Source of the DNA: Brachyhypopomus gauderio
Taxonomy: Eukaryota; Chordata; Actinopteri; Gymnotiformes; Hypopomidae
Length of the DNA: 64,000 nucleotides
NCBI RefSeq assembly: GCF_052324685.1
Contig: NC_135222.1
Span: 8,047,373-8,111,372 of the forward strand
Direction: 5' to 3'
The number at the start of each line of letters is the position of its first letter. The first letter of the stretch is position 1. This document shows, one piece after another, positions 13,473-25,568 of the stretch. Made by a program: the position numbers and the translations under genes. The notes below the pieces were generated by a model. It was given only the letters and a program-made list of their open reading frames with translations, made no database searches and had not been told where the DNA came from.

Positions 13473-13760
13473 GGCTTTTTGGGGGGAAAAGTAAGCCACT
13501 AATTCTCCAAATGTCCTTCGGTTTCCTTTAGATCTGTTGGGGGGGAAAAAAGAATAGAAAAACTCGCTGTAGTTTCCCACCAGTCCGTCAGCGACAAAAC
13601 AGTGAAGTTACACTCCGAAGTTCATGGCAGTGTGTACTTTACTAGCGCGCGCCTCGATCTATCTCCCTCTACTACTCAGCCAGCCCGTGCAGTGTGGCGC
13701 GGTGACGTCACGGGCGACACTAAACTTAGGCTTCCAGCTCCCATTCTATTTACTTGATTC
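13473..13760 (-). promoter_or_regulatory. irf2bp2: irf2bp2 5' UTR and proximal promoter
   Basis: CpG-rich sequence directly upstream of the irf2bp2 ATG. It contains G/C boxes and a palindromic CRE at 13703-13710. No TATA box is obvious, as expected of a CpG-type promoter. The transcription start cannot be placed from the sequence. Confidence 0.5.
13703..13710. promoter_or_regulatory. irf2bp2: consensus CRE (TGACGTCA) upstream of irf2bp2
   Basis: A perfect 8-bp palindromic cAMP-response element, about 230 bp upstream of the ATG in a GC-rich context. Full CREs near CpG promoters are typical CREB/ATF sites. Binding is inferred. Confidence 0.55.
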
Positions 13761-16700
13761 TTCGACAACCGCCTTCAGCGCATGCTCCATGCGTTCCTCT
13801 CGCCCTCAACACTCCCGACTGCTACTGAAATCAAGGCTAGACGTAATTTTATTATTGGACTTTCAGTCGTCGTTGGCTGCCGTTTCACAAAAGCAACATT
13901 AATGGATTGCAAAGTAGAAGGAAAATATTTTTTTAAATGCGTTTTAAAAATTGCACTTAGCAAAATGTTATAGTATTCGGTGAGAACGTAAAATACTTCA
14001 AAAGGTCCTGACTAGAAATTTTGATGATTTCGATGCAAACCCCGTGCAAACCCAGAGTTGTTACTGCACCACTGACCCCGCTCGTGTAGGCCTAAATGTG
14101 ACCTGCAGCTATAGCCTAGAAATTCCACATTCCAGTCCGCCTGCCAACGCAACGTCACGCGGTTCACTGCCCTCAGCCAGTCATGCTAAACCGACTTAGG
14201 TTTGAGCTACCACAGCAGATTTAGGAGGCAATAGCCTTAACTCTAATGTAGCCAGAGTATTTACTAATCCAAAAACAGCAATACACACCTGGTCAAGTAG
14301 GTAGAAGCAACGCTGAATTCCAGGTAAAAAGAAAGCACCGTAAATACCGCCTGCTCCGCCTCAGAGTTTGCTCAGATAAAACTTCCTTTCTACGTTGGGG
14401 GGTGGTGACTGTCACCGTGGGTAAATTATTTATCTTTAGGCATGTGAACTTCGTTCAGACTCGAGGCTCAGTTGACTCATGTTAGCCAAGCCCATGTGAT
14501 TCAGCAAGCAACAATTGGTTCAGGTTCAGGGTGACGCGGAAAGCCCCATATCAAAGGCAAGTCTAGACCACGTAAGCTGTGAATAACCTTATCATTGCTT
14601 TTATGAGGATTTTACGAAGTTGAATTTAATTAACCCAGCCAAATATATTTTTTACTTAAATGTAACAAGTGAACATTTATTCTAAAATGTATACCGATGA
14701 TTACTTTGTGTTTTTAATAAATGGAACAAAAGATGCTGTTTAACAAATTCAGAAACACGTTTAGACGAAAATACGTTAGTTAAAAAGGCTATTGTTACCA
14801 GACTGACAAGGGGGGAAGCTGAATACACGGGTTTGACCGCATTATGTCAACAGTTACGCTTCTCGCGCCTTGGAAATGGACGTCTTTGCAGCTCGCGCAC
14901 AATGCTGAGTCGGGTGAGGCAACTCAAGACCTGCAGGCAAAGTGGGACCTGTTTTTGCAAGTACTTATGACGACTTTTCAATGAGGAAGTGAGAAACAGT
15001 CACGTAGGCTACCCGCTTCTGCCTCGCCCATACGGGGAAAAACAAACCAACCCCTCTGGCACCCGGCCAAAGATCTAGTCTACCGCTGACATGCGCTGTT
15101 ATAGAATCGAGAAGTCTCTGTGTGCAGTTTTTCCCCAATAGCCATTTTAAAAACGTGTTGTTTCGTTATCTCGAACAGTCATTCAATCAAACAACGCATT
15201 AATGGAGCCATTCATGAAACTTGAAATTCATGAAATTTATTTAACCGAAACGACCCAAATATAGAATAGATCAATTCCCTCGTGTTTTGTCCGCTTCAGC
15301 ATTTTATACAGGACGCCGAATAGATTTCACTATATCACTGAGTAATTCGAATATCAGATCTTCCCCTCGCGCAAGCTTTCTTTTCGCGGTGAACATATTG
15401 CCCACAGCTGACTAACGAGGCTGCAGATCTGTTGTGTCGTCTCTCCGTAGAGTAGCATTACGACATGCGCTTCACTTCCGCCTTAAACGCGCCAGTCAGC
15501 AACACACGAGCGTGCACACAAAGAGAACGCTGCAATCACCGAACAATGCGTTCCATTTTACAGCTGCAGGCAAAACAGTCGAATAAGCGACGCGTTTTGC
15601 ATACTGTACAATACGGTCAGCGTTTAGGCAAATGGCGTGGCACAGGGCATCAGCTAAAAAGGAGGCTATTAATAATAATAATAATAATAATATTATGAGT
15701 AAGAATTTTTTATGGATCATTTTCAGTCCATTTTCTTAAGTGCAGAATCCCATTAGCTGCCACTGTGCATGATTCCAGACTGTAATCCATTATGGTGACA
15801 TATTTCCTCCTAGTGAAAGACCAGACCTTTCCACAGGTTTTTTCCTCCAAACATGCCAAGGCGTGTCCAAGGGTAAACCCCCTGGTAAGACTCTTAGATA
15901 AGCCCCCCTGAGTAGGAACATCTATGCTTTGTCTTGAGTAAACGTGACCCCCTTCTCTGTGCCACTTTGATGCAATGGTTGTTGTAGTTTTCAGTGACTG
16001 TTTTCTTCCTGTGACGTACATGCTTGGCGTCTGTGGTCTGTGCCGCATAGCCTGCTTACAGAGATTTGAGTGTGAGCCCCGCTTGCAGCCATGTGATTGG
16101 CCGATGATGGGATTAAGATGTGTCCAACTGGGGCTCTGCTTCCCTCTGGGTCCTGTAACCTCTGCCAGAGGACAGTGGTCCACGCGAAGGAAGTGTCGCA
16201 CAAATGGATGACATGGCCTTTGAAAACCCGGAGCATGTCCGATTTATTTGTTTATTGTTGTTAAGCCACATCAGACTCGGTTATTGTAAAGTTGATTGCC
16301 TCTGATTCACTTGAATCCACCAAATCTCTGTGTTCTGGATTGAACAGTCCGGACGGCCACTATTTTGGCAGTCTATCCAAAACGAAAGCGCACAAGACCA
16401 TTCCTGAAACCCCAGAATCTTTCCTCTAGTTACACAACCAATGAAGCAGTTCTGAGGTTTGGAGGAACACTTCACTCAGGGCCCCATACTTTACTCTGCA
16501 GAAGCCCCTGTGGAGGCTTCCTGGAATTGTTGGCCAGACAAATAGCTCGCACACACAGCCGGAGAGCCCGAGTGTCTATCTGGCTTAGCTGATTCACACG
16601 GGAGGAAGTCCACAAATCCAAAGTGGTCTGGGGTTTGGGGGTGGGGTCAGGTGTCTTCCTGTGATCTCATTCAACTCTGAACAGAGACCAAACTTTGATT

Positions 16701-18648
16701 GAATACTGTCCACATGCACGTAGTATTTCTTTTACCCTGGTATATTTTCATTCATGTTGTGTTTATTGGATAGAACAGAATTGCATAATTGCAATGCGTC
16801 ATCCAGCAACCTAATAACTTTTTAATCATCTATGCATGTTGAGCTCTGAAAACCACCTTCTGTTTTTTTTATGAGAGAATTCTTGGAAAAAGGAAGATGC
16901 AGTGTTAAATTAGTGATCTGATCCGGACAGGTGCACCATTTGGTTGTAGGTGTCGTGTCTGCACTGGTTCAGTTCTTCACTCCAGACTTGGGAAAACTCG
17001 CACTGCATTCCTTTTAATAATTGAGCCAAAAGTTTTGTCGTGCACGCTTTTGATGTGTTAAAACATTTTAATTTTTAAACAGCACATGTTTCTAATAAAG
17101 AAATATGAACATTATATACAGCTTTGAAGTTCTGCATTGTAAAAGCACTCTGTGCAAGTTGCTAATCCAGAACAAAAGTCATACAATTTGTTCCAAATTA
17201 TACTTTTCTGCAGATGACTCGACACCAGCATAAACGTGTATTAGCATGTAAACGCAGGTGTGTATACATGTGTGGGTGGGTGGGTGTGTTGGTGTTTTTA
17301 TTTCAAAGTTTAATGATAACTGCTCAAGCCAAACTACAGATACAGATTACTTATGGCCATATGAGTGTTATTGGTTTTCTGCTATATACCCAACTGGACA
17401 CACATTTACACGAGAAAACAGATCTCGAATCAGATGGCGGTGATGTCATCTGCTGAAGAGAGGGCTGCTTCTAGCCCCGTATGAGTCACATTTCTCATCG
17501 TCCTGCTTCTTACACCGGAAAGCGTGTCTATGGCAACCACAGCCTTATCAGGATAGCCTATGTGACTAACCGCTTCCTGTTTACAGTGTTAGGGTAGCTT
17601 TCAGCCTTCAGCTCTGCAGCCCAGCAAAACAACACACACACGGTGCGCGCACGACCGTGCACGGCGCGGAAAGCCGGGAGGTCTTTTCTGCGTCACGTGG
17701 AAATGGAGCGCTAAAGCTTACCGCAGTCTCCCTGCTCGTGTTAATACAGCCCGTTTTATTTACGCGCTTTAAGCAAAGGCGAGAGGCCGGCGTGTGATTT
17801 AGCAGGATTGGCAAGCGCGTGCGAGGTTGGGTCCAGCTGCTGAGTGCGCAGGCACTAAATCGCAGCGTCACCTCTGCTCTCCGCCGCCCGCAACGGTCCC
17901 TCCGGACCATCCGGACAGGACTGACAGAAATACTCCTCTCACAGGGAGAAGGAGAGGGAGAATATATGACTATTGGCAGATCACAAAGGCCCGCAAACAG
18001 ATCAATACGAAGTCGAAATGGATGTTGACAGAAAATGGAGCATCTGGCTTACAATCATAAATCTGAGTGGCCCAGACTGGGCCTGTGTGGTACTACTCAT
18101 TATTATGCATGCATTACAGTAGTATGCTCTCGTTTGGTTACAGGCAAATGCTATTCCAGGACTGTTGTAATCGGCTTCAAAACAGCCTGGGATTCGCACA
18201 CTCACGGTTTTGGGACAGGTACACCCCAAATATCCCCGCCCCCTCTTCCCCCCAAGATATAAATTGGCGCATTTTGTGAGCAAAGAGTTTTGGATGGCTT
18301 TCCACCAGAGACTGAAGAGGAGGAGGTGATGTCACATAAAATCTCTTTCTCCCTCTTTCTTTCTCTCTCTCCCTCTCTCCACCTTGCTCCCGTCCTCCGC
18401 CCCAATCCTCTTTTGCGGGACTGGAAGGGAGGGTGGCGGTCTGCCAAGGCAAAGGCTGCTGGGAAAAGGCGGAGGCTGCCAAGCGGGCTCCTGTGGCCGA
18501 CGTCCGAAGCTCACATCTTTGTTCTCTAAGACCTGGTGTTCTGCCACGGGCCTCATTTCAGCCTCCGCATTATGGTTGCCCTGGATGTGAGCCAGACTTC
18601 TGAGAGCTCACTGCCTCTCTCTCACTTTTCTGCTTCTGCCTCCCCCCC

Positions 18649-18688
<40 letters not shown>

Positions 18689-19618
18689 CGTCTGGCTCTC
18701 ACCTCCCTCTCTCTTGCTCTCCCTTATTCATCAGCCATTTACGGCTCGCTGCCAAACATTCTGCAGTTGCCATGGCAGCCCGAGGAGTGGAACATTGGAG
18801 AAGTACTGCAAATGAGTCATTCCGGGGTCCAGATGTGCCACATCTGCAACAAGGCGATGAAAGAGTAGACAGCAGCAGACTCACACAAACAAGAGCTACC
18901 ACTCGACAACAACAACAACAACAACAACCACCACCACCATCACTGCAGCAGACATGCAAAAATCTGCCAGACATGAACAAGAAATTTAAAGTCTTGGCTT
19001 GTCTGGGTTATTTGGCTTGTTTGTTCAATAAGCTGGTATGACAGTATTTTTGAGTAGGTGGTTTCTGCTTGACAGAATATGAAAATCCAACATTGGTGAA
19101 TACAATGGATGTAATTGTTTACATAAAAGGTATCCCACTTTGCATACAAATGTTATGACGAACAGTAATTCTAAAAATATGCATATTATTGTGATTTTTG
19201 CGTTCGAGCACAGAGTGGAAGATCACATGACTTTGGGGTTAATGTTTGTGCCTTTTTACCTGACGGTTGACTTTGCCTTGCAAGGTTCTGGAAGCAAAAT
19301 GGTAAAGTCACTATCAAAAACTCAGTAATTCTCTCTCTCTCCCTCAATCTCTGTCTCCTTCTCCCTCCCTCCCTCTCTCTGTCTCCTTCTCTCCCTCACT
19401 GTCTCTCTCTCTCTATGCTGTCTTTGCTCCTGATTGCTTCCCCCAGTTCCTTGACTTCTCAACTGCTCAGAATGCAGCTAGCAGGTACAACAAGGAACAG
19501 TTCTTGCATGGCCTCCAAAAATAACACAGTGATGTAACTAAGCCCCAGAGCAAGAACTGGTGAATAATGACATCTCATGTAATGTCCAGACAGCTCTCTA
19601 TCTCTCTGTCTGAATCTT

Positions 19619-19712
<94 letters not shown>

Positions 19713-20483
19713 CAAAAGTTGCCATGCCTTAGTTTTAAATTTTGATGTTTCTTTTGATGTCTGGGGGGGATGGAGCATTCAACAGTCTGGTTCTTCATAG
19801 AGACAGTGAGAGGCTTATGGAAGTAATCCGATTTACTTGAGCACCGCGTTATGTGTTGTGCACGACTCCAGCCGTGGTCCTATTTTCGTCTCGTGCAAAT
19901 ATTCATTAACATATAAGGACACAGGCCTCAGTTTTTATTTGGTCCTGAACCTTCAGTGTTCATCCCACAGAATTCTGTTTCCAGGATACTGGGAGGTATG
20001 CTACAATGTGCAGTAAACCCTACTCCCTCAGTGCCGCTTGGGTTTGTGTGCAATCCTCTGGCTACTGAATGTAATCTCTGGAATTCTGAACGAGGCGGGC
20101 AAAGGCCAGCAACGGAGCCCATTCTGTAGCGTGCAAACCATTAAGCTGTAGTTTTCCTCCGTCTGGCCCTGTGTGGTTTGGACAATATACTTGTAAAAGT
20201 AAAAAAAGAAAAGAAAAAACAAAACAGAAGAAGCAGCAAGCCCCTTTACGAGAGCTCCTGTCAAGGAAGGCTTGCGATGTAACTCTCATGAATCGAGTTC
20301 TTGTTCCTGTGCATGTGGAGTGCTTTTGTGACTTTCTTTCACTCCTGTCGTGTTGCCCAGATGAGCTCCCCTCGAGACTCCAGCTCATACAAAGTGACTG
20401 CAGAACTTTCCCATACACCATCACATCTTAAGCATTTTATCAGACCTCTCCACCACATCAGATGGAAGGATTCTACCGTAAAG

Positions 20484-20518
<35 letters not shown>

Positions 20519-22662
20519 CTTCTTATCCTGCCAAACATTTGCGTGCATTATCTTTATTTCATCTGTTCCCTCTTCCTTCTGATATATGCGGTGTGAGCAT
20601 CTCTGTCTTTCTTTCTGGTCTGTTGTTTCATCAACACCTGAAGCCCCGTGTGACCCTAGGTGTCCTGATTCGCTTCTCGCGTTACTCAGCCAGACCTTCC
20701 GATGGCGTGAAACTGCAGTTCTCTTTGTCGTCACACCTTAAGTCAAAGGTGTGGCTGCTTGCCAGCGTTTAAGAGCAAACCCCGCCCAGGGGGTGTGGCT
20801 GGCAGGAGCAGGCTGATAGGCGCTTCTGCTGGGAGAGCTTTGCACTGAACTGGAGGAAGTTTGAATGCCACACCATGTGAGAACAGAGGGCTGGTGAAGC
20901 GGAGGTTAAAGCCGGTTGAACCTGTCAGCCTGCTGGGGTTACGCTCTTGCAGTGGCCACCTGGTCATGTCTGTGCTATCTGTCCTCCCGGAGCATTCTTT
21001 CTTATCTGGCAACACTCTTTGTGTGCTTGTAATTCTTTTTTCACAGAAGCCATCTCCGAGTTTCCCTGTTACTCTGTTAGGCGCTATCTTTTAGTTTATC
21101 TGTGACACTCTCTCACACACACACACACCCACGACCACAGGCAGGGAGCAGAGTGCACTAGGTGCCCTTGACGAGACAGATAAGCCAAAGTAATATGATT
21201 ACTTGTCTTGCATTGTGCAACCCATGACTCACTGCACTACTTGTAGCTATGACGGGGTTATTCTGGCCAGGCTGAAAGAATAGCTGTTTACGGGTGAGCG
21301 TGCACGTCTGTTCACATGCTACTGTGTATTCGTTGGTATGGGGAGGGTGTGCTTAGCATACAGTGTGGAAGGAGGTGACCTTTCTACCAAGAGTTATGCT
21401 GAGCTGGCTTGAAAGCATTCGTAAACAAACAGGACAGGTCCTTATTTGCATGACTAGACAAAGAATGTACAGTAACCACACGCGCTGAATTGGGAAATGA
21501 AAGCACCCGTTCAGGACGTCAGTAATCGTCTTTCCAGCATTTCGAAGCAACCGTGCACAGTAAACAAAAAGATTAGAGAGGTGCTGGCTAAAATGCTTGA
21601 TCCTGCTCTTAACCGAGCAACTCTGGGGGAAATGTGAAGATTGGCCAACCGCCCTTCGGTTCCTCGGAAACGGCTCCGGCCTGTCCTTCACGCCATTGCG
21701 TCATCATAAAGGCCAGGGAGCGTGTCCATGCCAACCAGGAGCCCTGCCACATGCCTCTGACCGCGGCCTAGCCGGGCCCTGGACGATGAGCCATATCTGT
21801 GCCGGATCTTGCTAACCTTTCCCCATATAGCCGGTTAAACATTAAACGGCTCTTATCACGGTTTCTGGGCCGACTGTTGTAAAGTGCAGCCCTGCAGCAC
21901 GAGCGTGGCTTCAAAGATTTATCAGCTTGCCGCTTTGAACGGCTTCCTGGGCTCTGCAGATAGCCTCTTTTCCACTTTGCCCTTTCAGTGGCACCGGAGG
22001 TCGCAAAGCGAGTCATCCGCGCCAACGCGCTCCATCCGGAACAGGAGGACGTGGAGCTACCAAAGTACCGAGCTCCGGGTGAGTGCGGTTATGGCCGGAG
22101 CGGATTCCACAGACTGGGGATAAATCGGCCCAGCTAATCCGACTTAACGTCAGTCTCAACGGTCACGTGTGCTCTGGCCCTGTTGTAGGAGAAGCCCTCT
22201 GTGTCTGTGTTGTGAGCACAGGCCTTTTTATGGCCTGTTTAAGGTGATGCTCTTACCTGTAACATGTCACAGCATGTCACGATGTGGGATATGACCTCAA
22301 CAGAAAAGTTTGTGTTTGGGGAAAAACAGGTTGTAGACTTCGGGTTAGCATAACTTTTACCAGTTTGGTGAGTGTAGCTTCATTTTCCATTATTTCCTCA
22401 TGCATCATTGGTAGGACCATTTTCTTGTTGAAGCAACAGAAGCGTCTTGTGACGTTACCTCAGAAAGGAAGACAAATAACTCAGTAGAGGGAATGAATGA
22501 GAGCGAATAGCAATGGCAGGTTAAGCAAATGTGCTCTATGGCCTGATCACAGAGGGGGCGGGGCTAGAGTGGCAAAGAGACGGGAAGCTAGCAGACTCGC
22601 TGAATCAGCAATTCTGCTTGGCTTATTTCAATCAGTCTATTTAAACAAAGCCATGCTGTGTG

Positions 22663-22702
<40 letters not shown>

Positions 22703-23600
22703 AGTCCAGAGGTGCGTCACAGCTTTCACAGCTGACTGCCTTGAATCATGCCTGTCAGGAAAGCAGGAAGCTTAGCATGGGGTAAAATGTGAAGGGGATG
22801 GGGGTGGAGGGGTTAAACCATCAGCACTAAAGTCAGAGATAACCTAGAAGTTTAAGAATAAAAGCGAGAGAAAACGAATCGCTCTCCCGCTCACCCTGTG
22901 ACCCACCAAAGTTATGTAGTCCGCCAGCAAATGAGGTCAGAGTTGAGCACTAACACACCCCCCCCCCCCCCCTCAATTCTGTTTAATATCGAGGTTAGTT
23001 GAAGCACACATCCAGATGTCTCCCCTCATCCCTCCAGATTCATTTTCCTCTTTTATGGTACGGTGCGGCGGCAACCAGGGCAGGACTGACCCAGATCCGA
23101 ATAGGAGCGAATCCCCCCCCCCCCCCCCCCCACGGGGCGCTGGTGCTGCTGGCGACGGGGGAGGGGCAGACAGACAGGACAGTGCGATGAAGGCCTTTCA
23201 GAAATAGCCCATTTTAGCCTACTGAACAAGAATAGAGCGAGGCAACACGCTTCATTCTAGACACGTCGCTCACTCATTGGAAGGAGTAAAAAAAAATAAA
23301 AATAAAAACTGGGTTACTGTCACACGAACGTTAACGCCGATCTGGGTCGCTTTGGGGAGATGTTATGGCGTTTGCACATGAGCACGTATTTTCGGTCCGC
23401 ATTCAATATTTAAATGGTCGAAAGAGACGGCTAGTTTCGCTCGTCTTAAAATAGAGACTGAAAACGAATAAGCGACTCTAAACCGAAACAGCCGTGCGAC
23501 ATGAGACGAGTCCTGGGGAAGAACAGCCTCACGGTCTGCACCGCCACTGGCGGACACATAAAGGGAACATCACCGGCATCACTACTAGCAGAGAAAAGAG
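13761..23600. other. gene-free region upstream of irf2bp2
   Basis: No coding exon was recognised. Simple repeats: (AAT)n at 15669-15691, CT-rich tracts at 18360-18380, 18657-18683 and 19325-19415, a perfect (CT)n at 19622-19708, (CT)n at 20487-20516, (CAA)n/(CCA)n at 18907-18945, (CA)n at 22665-22701, and poly-C at 22958-22972 and 23113-23131. CpG-richer patches lie near 17640-17900 and 23040-23170. Unique-looking AT-rich blocks between 14.0 and 15.4 kb could be regulatory, but nothing in the sequence proves it. Confidence 0.6.
19622..19708. repeat. (CT)n microsatellite, about 87 bp
   Basis: A perfect CT dinucleotide run. It is a mirror-symmetric polypyrimidine tract, the class able to form intramolecular triplex (H-DNA). 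Long open frames on both strands here are repeat artefacts. Confidence 0.95.
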
Positions 23601-23639
23601 GGTCTTCTACTTTCTTGCTCACTTTCTTTCTCTCTTCCC

Positions 23640-23999
23640 TCCATCACCCCATTGATGGCTGAGATGTCTCGTTGTGCATGTGGCCGAGAGCACCCGTCCG
23701 CCCTGCGCATAAAAGGGCCTTGTCTTACTTATGGCCTGCACGTCCGCCCTTATCGGGAGGAAGTGGCTGGCAGCTTTTCACCTGAGCTTCGGTAGCCGCG
23801 CCGATACCGTCTGCGGCCGCCCCCCGCCGCACCCGTGCATTTCTTGCCCCCCCCCCCCCCCCCCCCGCTTTATTTGCGCTGCCGCGCCCTGCTCTGTCTT
23901 CTCCTCGGCGAACAATGACTCTCCTCTCCACTCGGAGCAAACCCGACACCACGGCACGCAGGAGGCCCGCTCACCTACGGACGCGGGCAACCGGATCCG
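23640..23999 (+). promoter_or_regulatory. candidate promoter and first exon of an unknown transcript
   Basis: A CATAAAAGG TATA-like box at 23708-23716 is followed by about 280 bp of GC- and CpG-rich sequence. A good 5' splice site, CCG|GTGAGAG, has its last exon base at 23999. A poly-C run (23847-23866) lies inside. I cannot find a matching downstream exon or a conserved peptide. If real, it could be a non-coding RNA first exon. This is inference from signal spacing only. Confidence 0.2.
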
Positions 24000-24091
24000 G
24001 TGAGAGAAGGGGACGCACGGCTTCACAGGGGATCGAATGTCCGGCGCATTCGGGCCTCTGAGTGACGCAGGGAGAGGGAGAAAAGGGGAGA

Positions 24092-24095
<4 letters not shown>

Positions 24096-24137
<42 letters not shown>

Positions 24138-24303
24138 TGGCAGATGAAGATGTCCAAGGTGTGAGTATACATTTATGTTTGTGTGTGGGAGTGGGGGATG
24201 TGTGAGTGAGATGCAATATAATGGAAGATGGCATAAGTGTGTGTGTGTGTGGGTGTTTCTGTGTCAGGGTCTGGAGGGAGGGAGGGAGGGAGGGAGGGAG
24301 GGA
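24096..24303. repeat. (GA)n and (GGGA)n purine repeats
   Basis: (GA)n at 24096-24131 and a (GGGA)n tetranucleotide at about 24272-24303, separated by GT-rich sequence. No coding potential. Confidence 0.9.
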
Positions 24304-25488
24304 GGAATAATGAGAGAGAGGTGGTGTTATTTTTCAGCCTTTTGGAGGTCACAATAAGCAGAGACACAAGGCCAGTGGAGGCAGAACACAGTGAGGCCTT
24401 TCAAGTACTGAATCAAGAATGCATATCAACCTAAGTCACACGTGCTCACCCCTAAGTACCCTCTGCCTACTCACTTACACTGCACTAAATGGAATTTAAA
24501 TCATTTTGAAAGCTTCTACACCCCCCCCCCCCACCCCCGAGTTTAAAACAGCCCAGTGTTTTCCCCCAACACCATCGAAATAGCAGTGTGTAGCATCTCT
24601 GTGCCATGTGGGTGGAGAGTTTTTGTAGAGGTTCCACAATTTATGCATGAAATGAACGCTCTCTTTCTCTCTCCCTCTCTCTTTTCTGTCTCCCTCTATC
24701 CCTATGCAAAGATGGGAACATGCGTTTCAGTACGGCAAAGGTGAACCCTCGGTCAACTCCTCCACAGCAGAGAATTTCACGTTCGCCCGTCAGACAGTGA
24801 ATCAGCGGCTTGGTGCTGGACCCTGTAGAGCGGCTCATGCGGCCCGCGTGCGTACCTGTGCTCACTAACAGGCACACGCGACATCACCGCCATGTACACA
24901 CAAACAGAGCTTCAAAGGGCCACGCCAGCCGTCAGGGTCGACTGAGGTCTAACCTGTACCGGCTGTGGGGCTGTCCTTAACAAACACGGCGGAGGTGAAC
25001 GAATGAGCCGAAACCCGCTCCCGGCTGGTGTCGGAGCTGTCTCGCCGGCTGGGTAAGAGCAGGCAGAACCCTTTTCTGCCTCAGAACGGGGCAGACGAAG
25101 GACAGCCACATGGTTGTTGATGTTTTCAGGGCGGTGACATCGCTGTCAACGGGCCAACCGTGGTGGAGGGAGGAACTGAGGACAGACATGTGCTCTCACA
25201 CACACACACACACGCACCCACGCCAAGCACTCACTCATATACACTAGGTCAGATGGTGATGGGAGTGGCTGAGAATGTTCGGTGAGATGAGATGGCGCGT
25301 GAGAAGAGAGACACAGAGACGGCGGGAGGGAGAGAGGGAGGGCGAGAGAGAAAGAGGAAGAGAGAGAAAGAGAGATGCACACTAGCACTCCCATCTGCTG
25401 ATGCGCTGTGGGGCCTCCGGCTCTTTCCATTCAGTCTGCTGAGCCTGTGCCATCCCGTCCTGCCCTGCTCCACTGCACCCAGGGGTAC

Positions 25489-25489
25489 T

Positions 25490-25531
<42 letters not shown>

Positions 25532-25568
25532 GCGCGCGCGCACACACACACACACACGCACACACACG
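25489..25568. repeat. 80-bp alternating purine-pyrimidine tract, CA with a CG core
   Basis: Uninterrupted purine-pyrimidine alternation: (CA)n, then about six CG steps near 25529-25541, then (CA)n again with one more CG step. Alternating CG flanked by CA is the classic sequence class for left-handed Z-DNA. Confidence 0.9.

Noticed and set aside
13473-13580. 36-codon in-frame N-terminal extension of irf2bp2
   Set aside because: The extension begins with GTG, not ATG, and family members start at the MSSAAV-type methionine. The ATG at 13472 has a good context.
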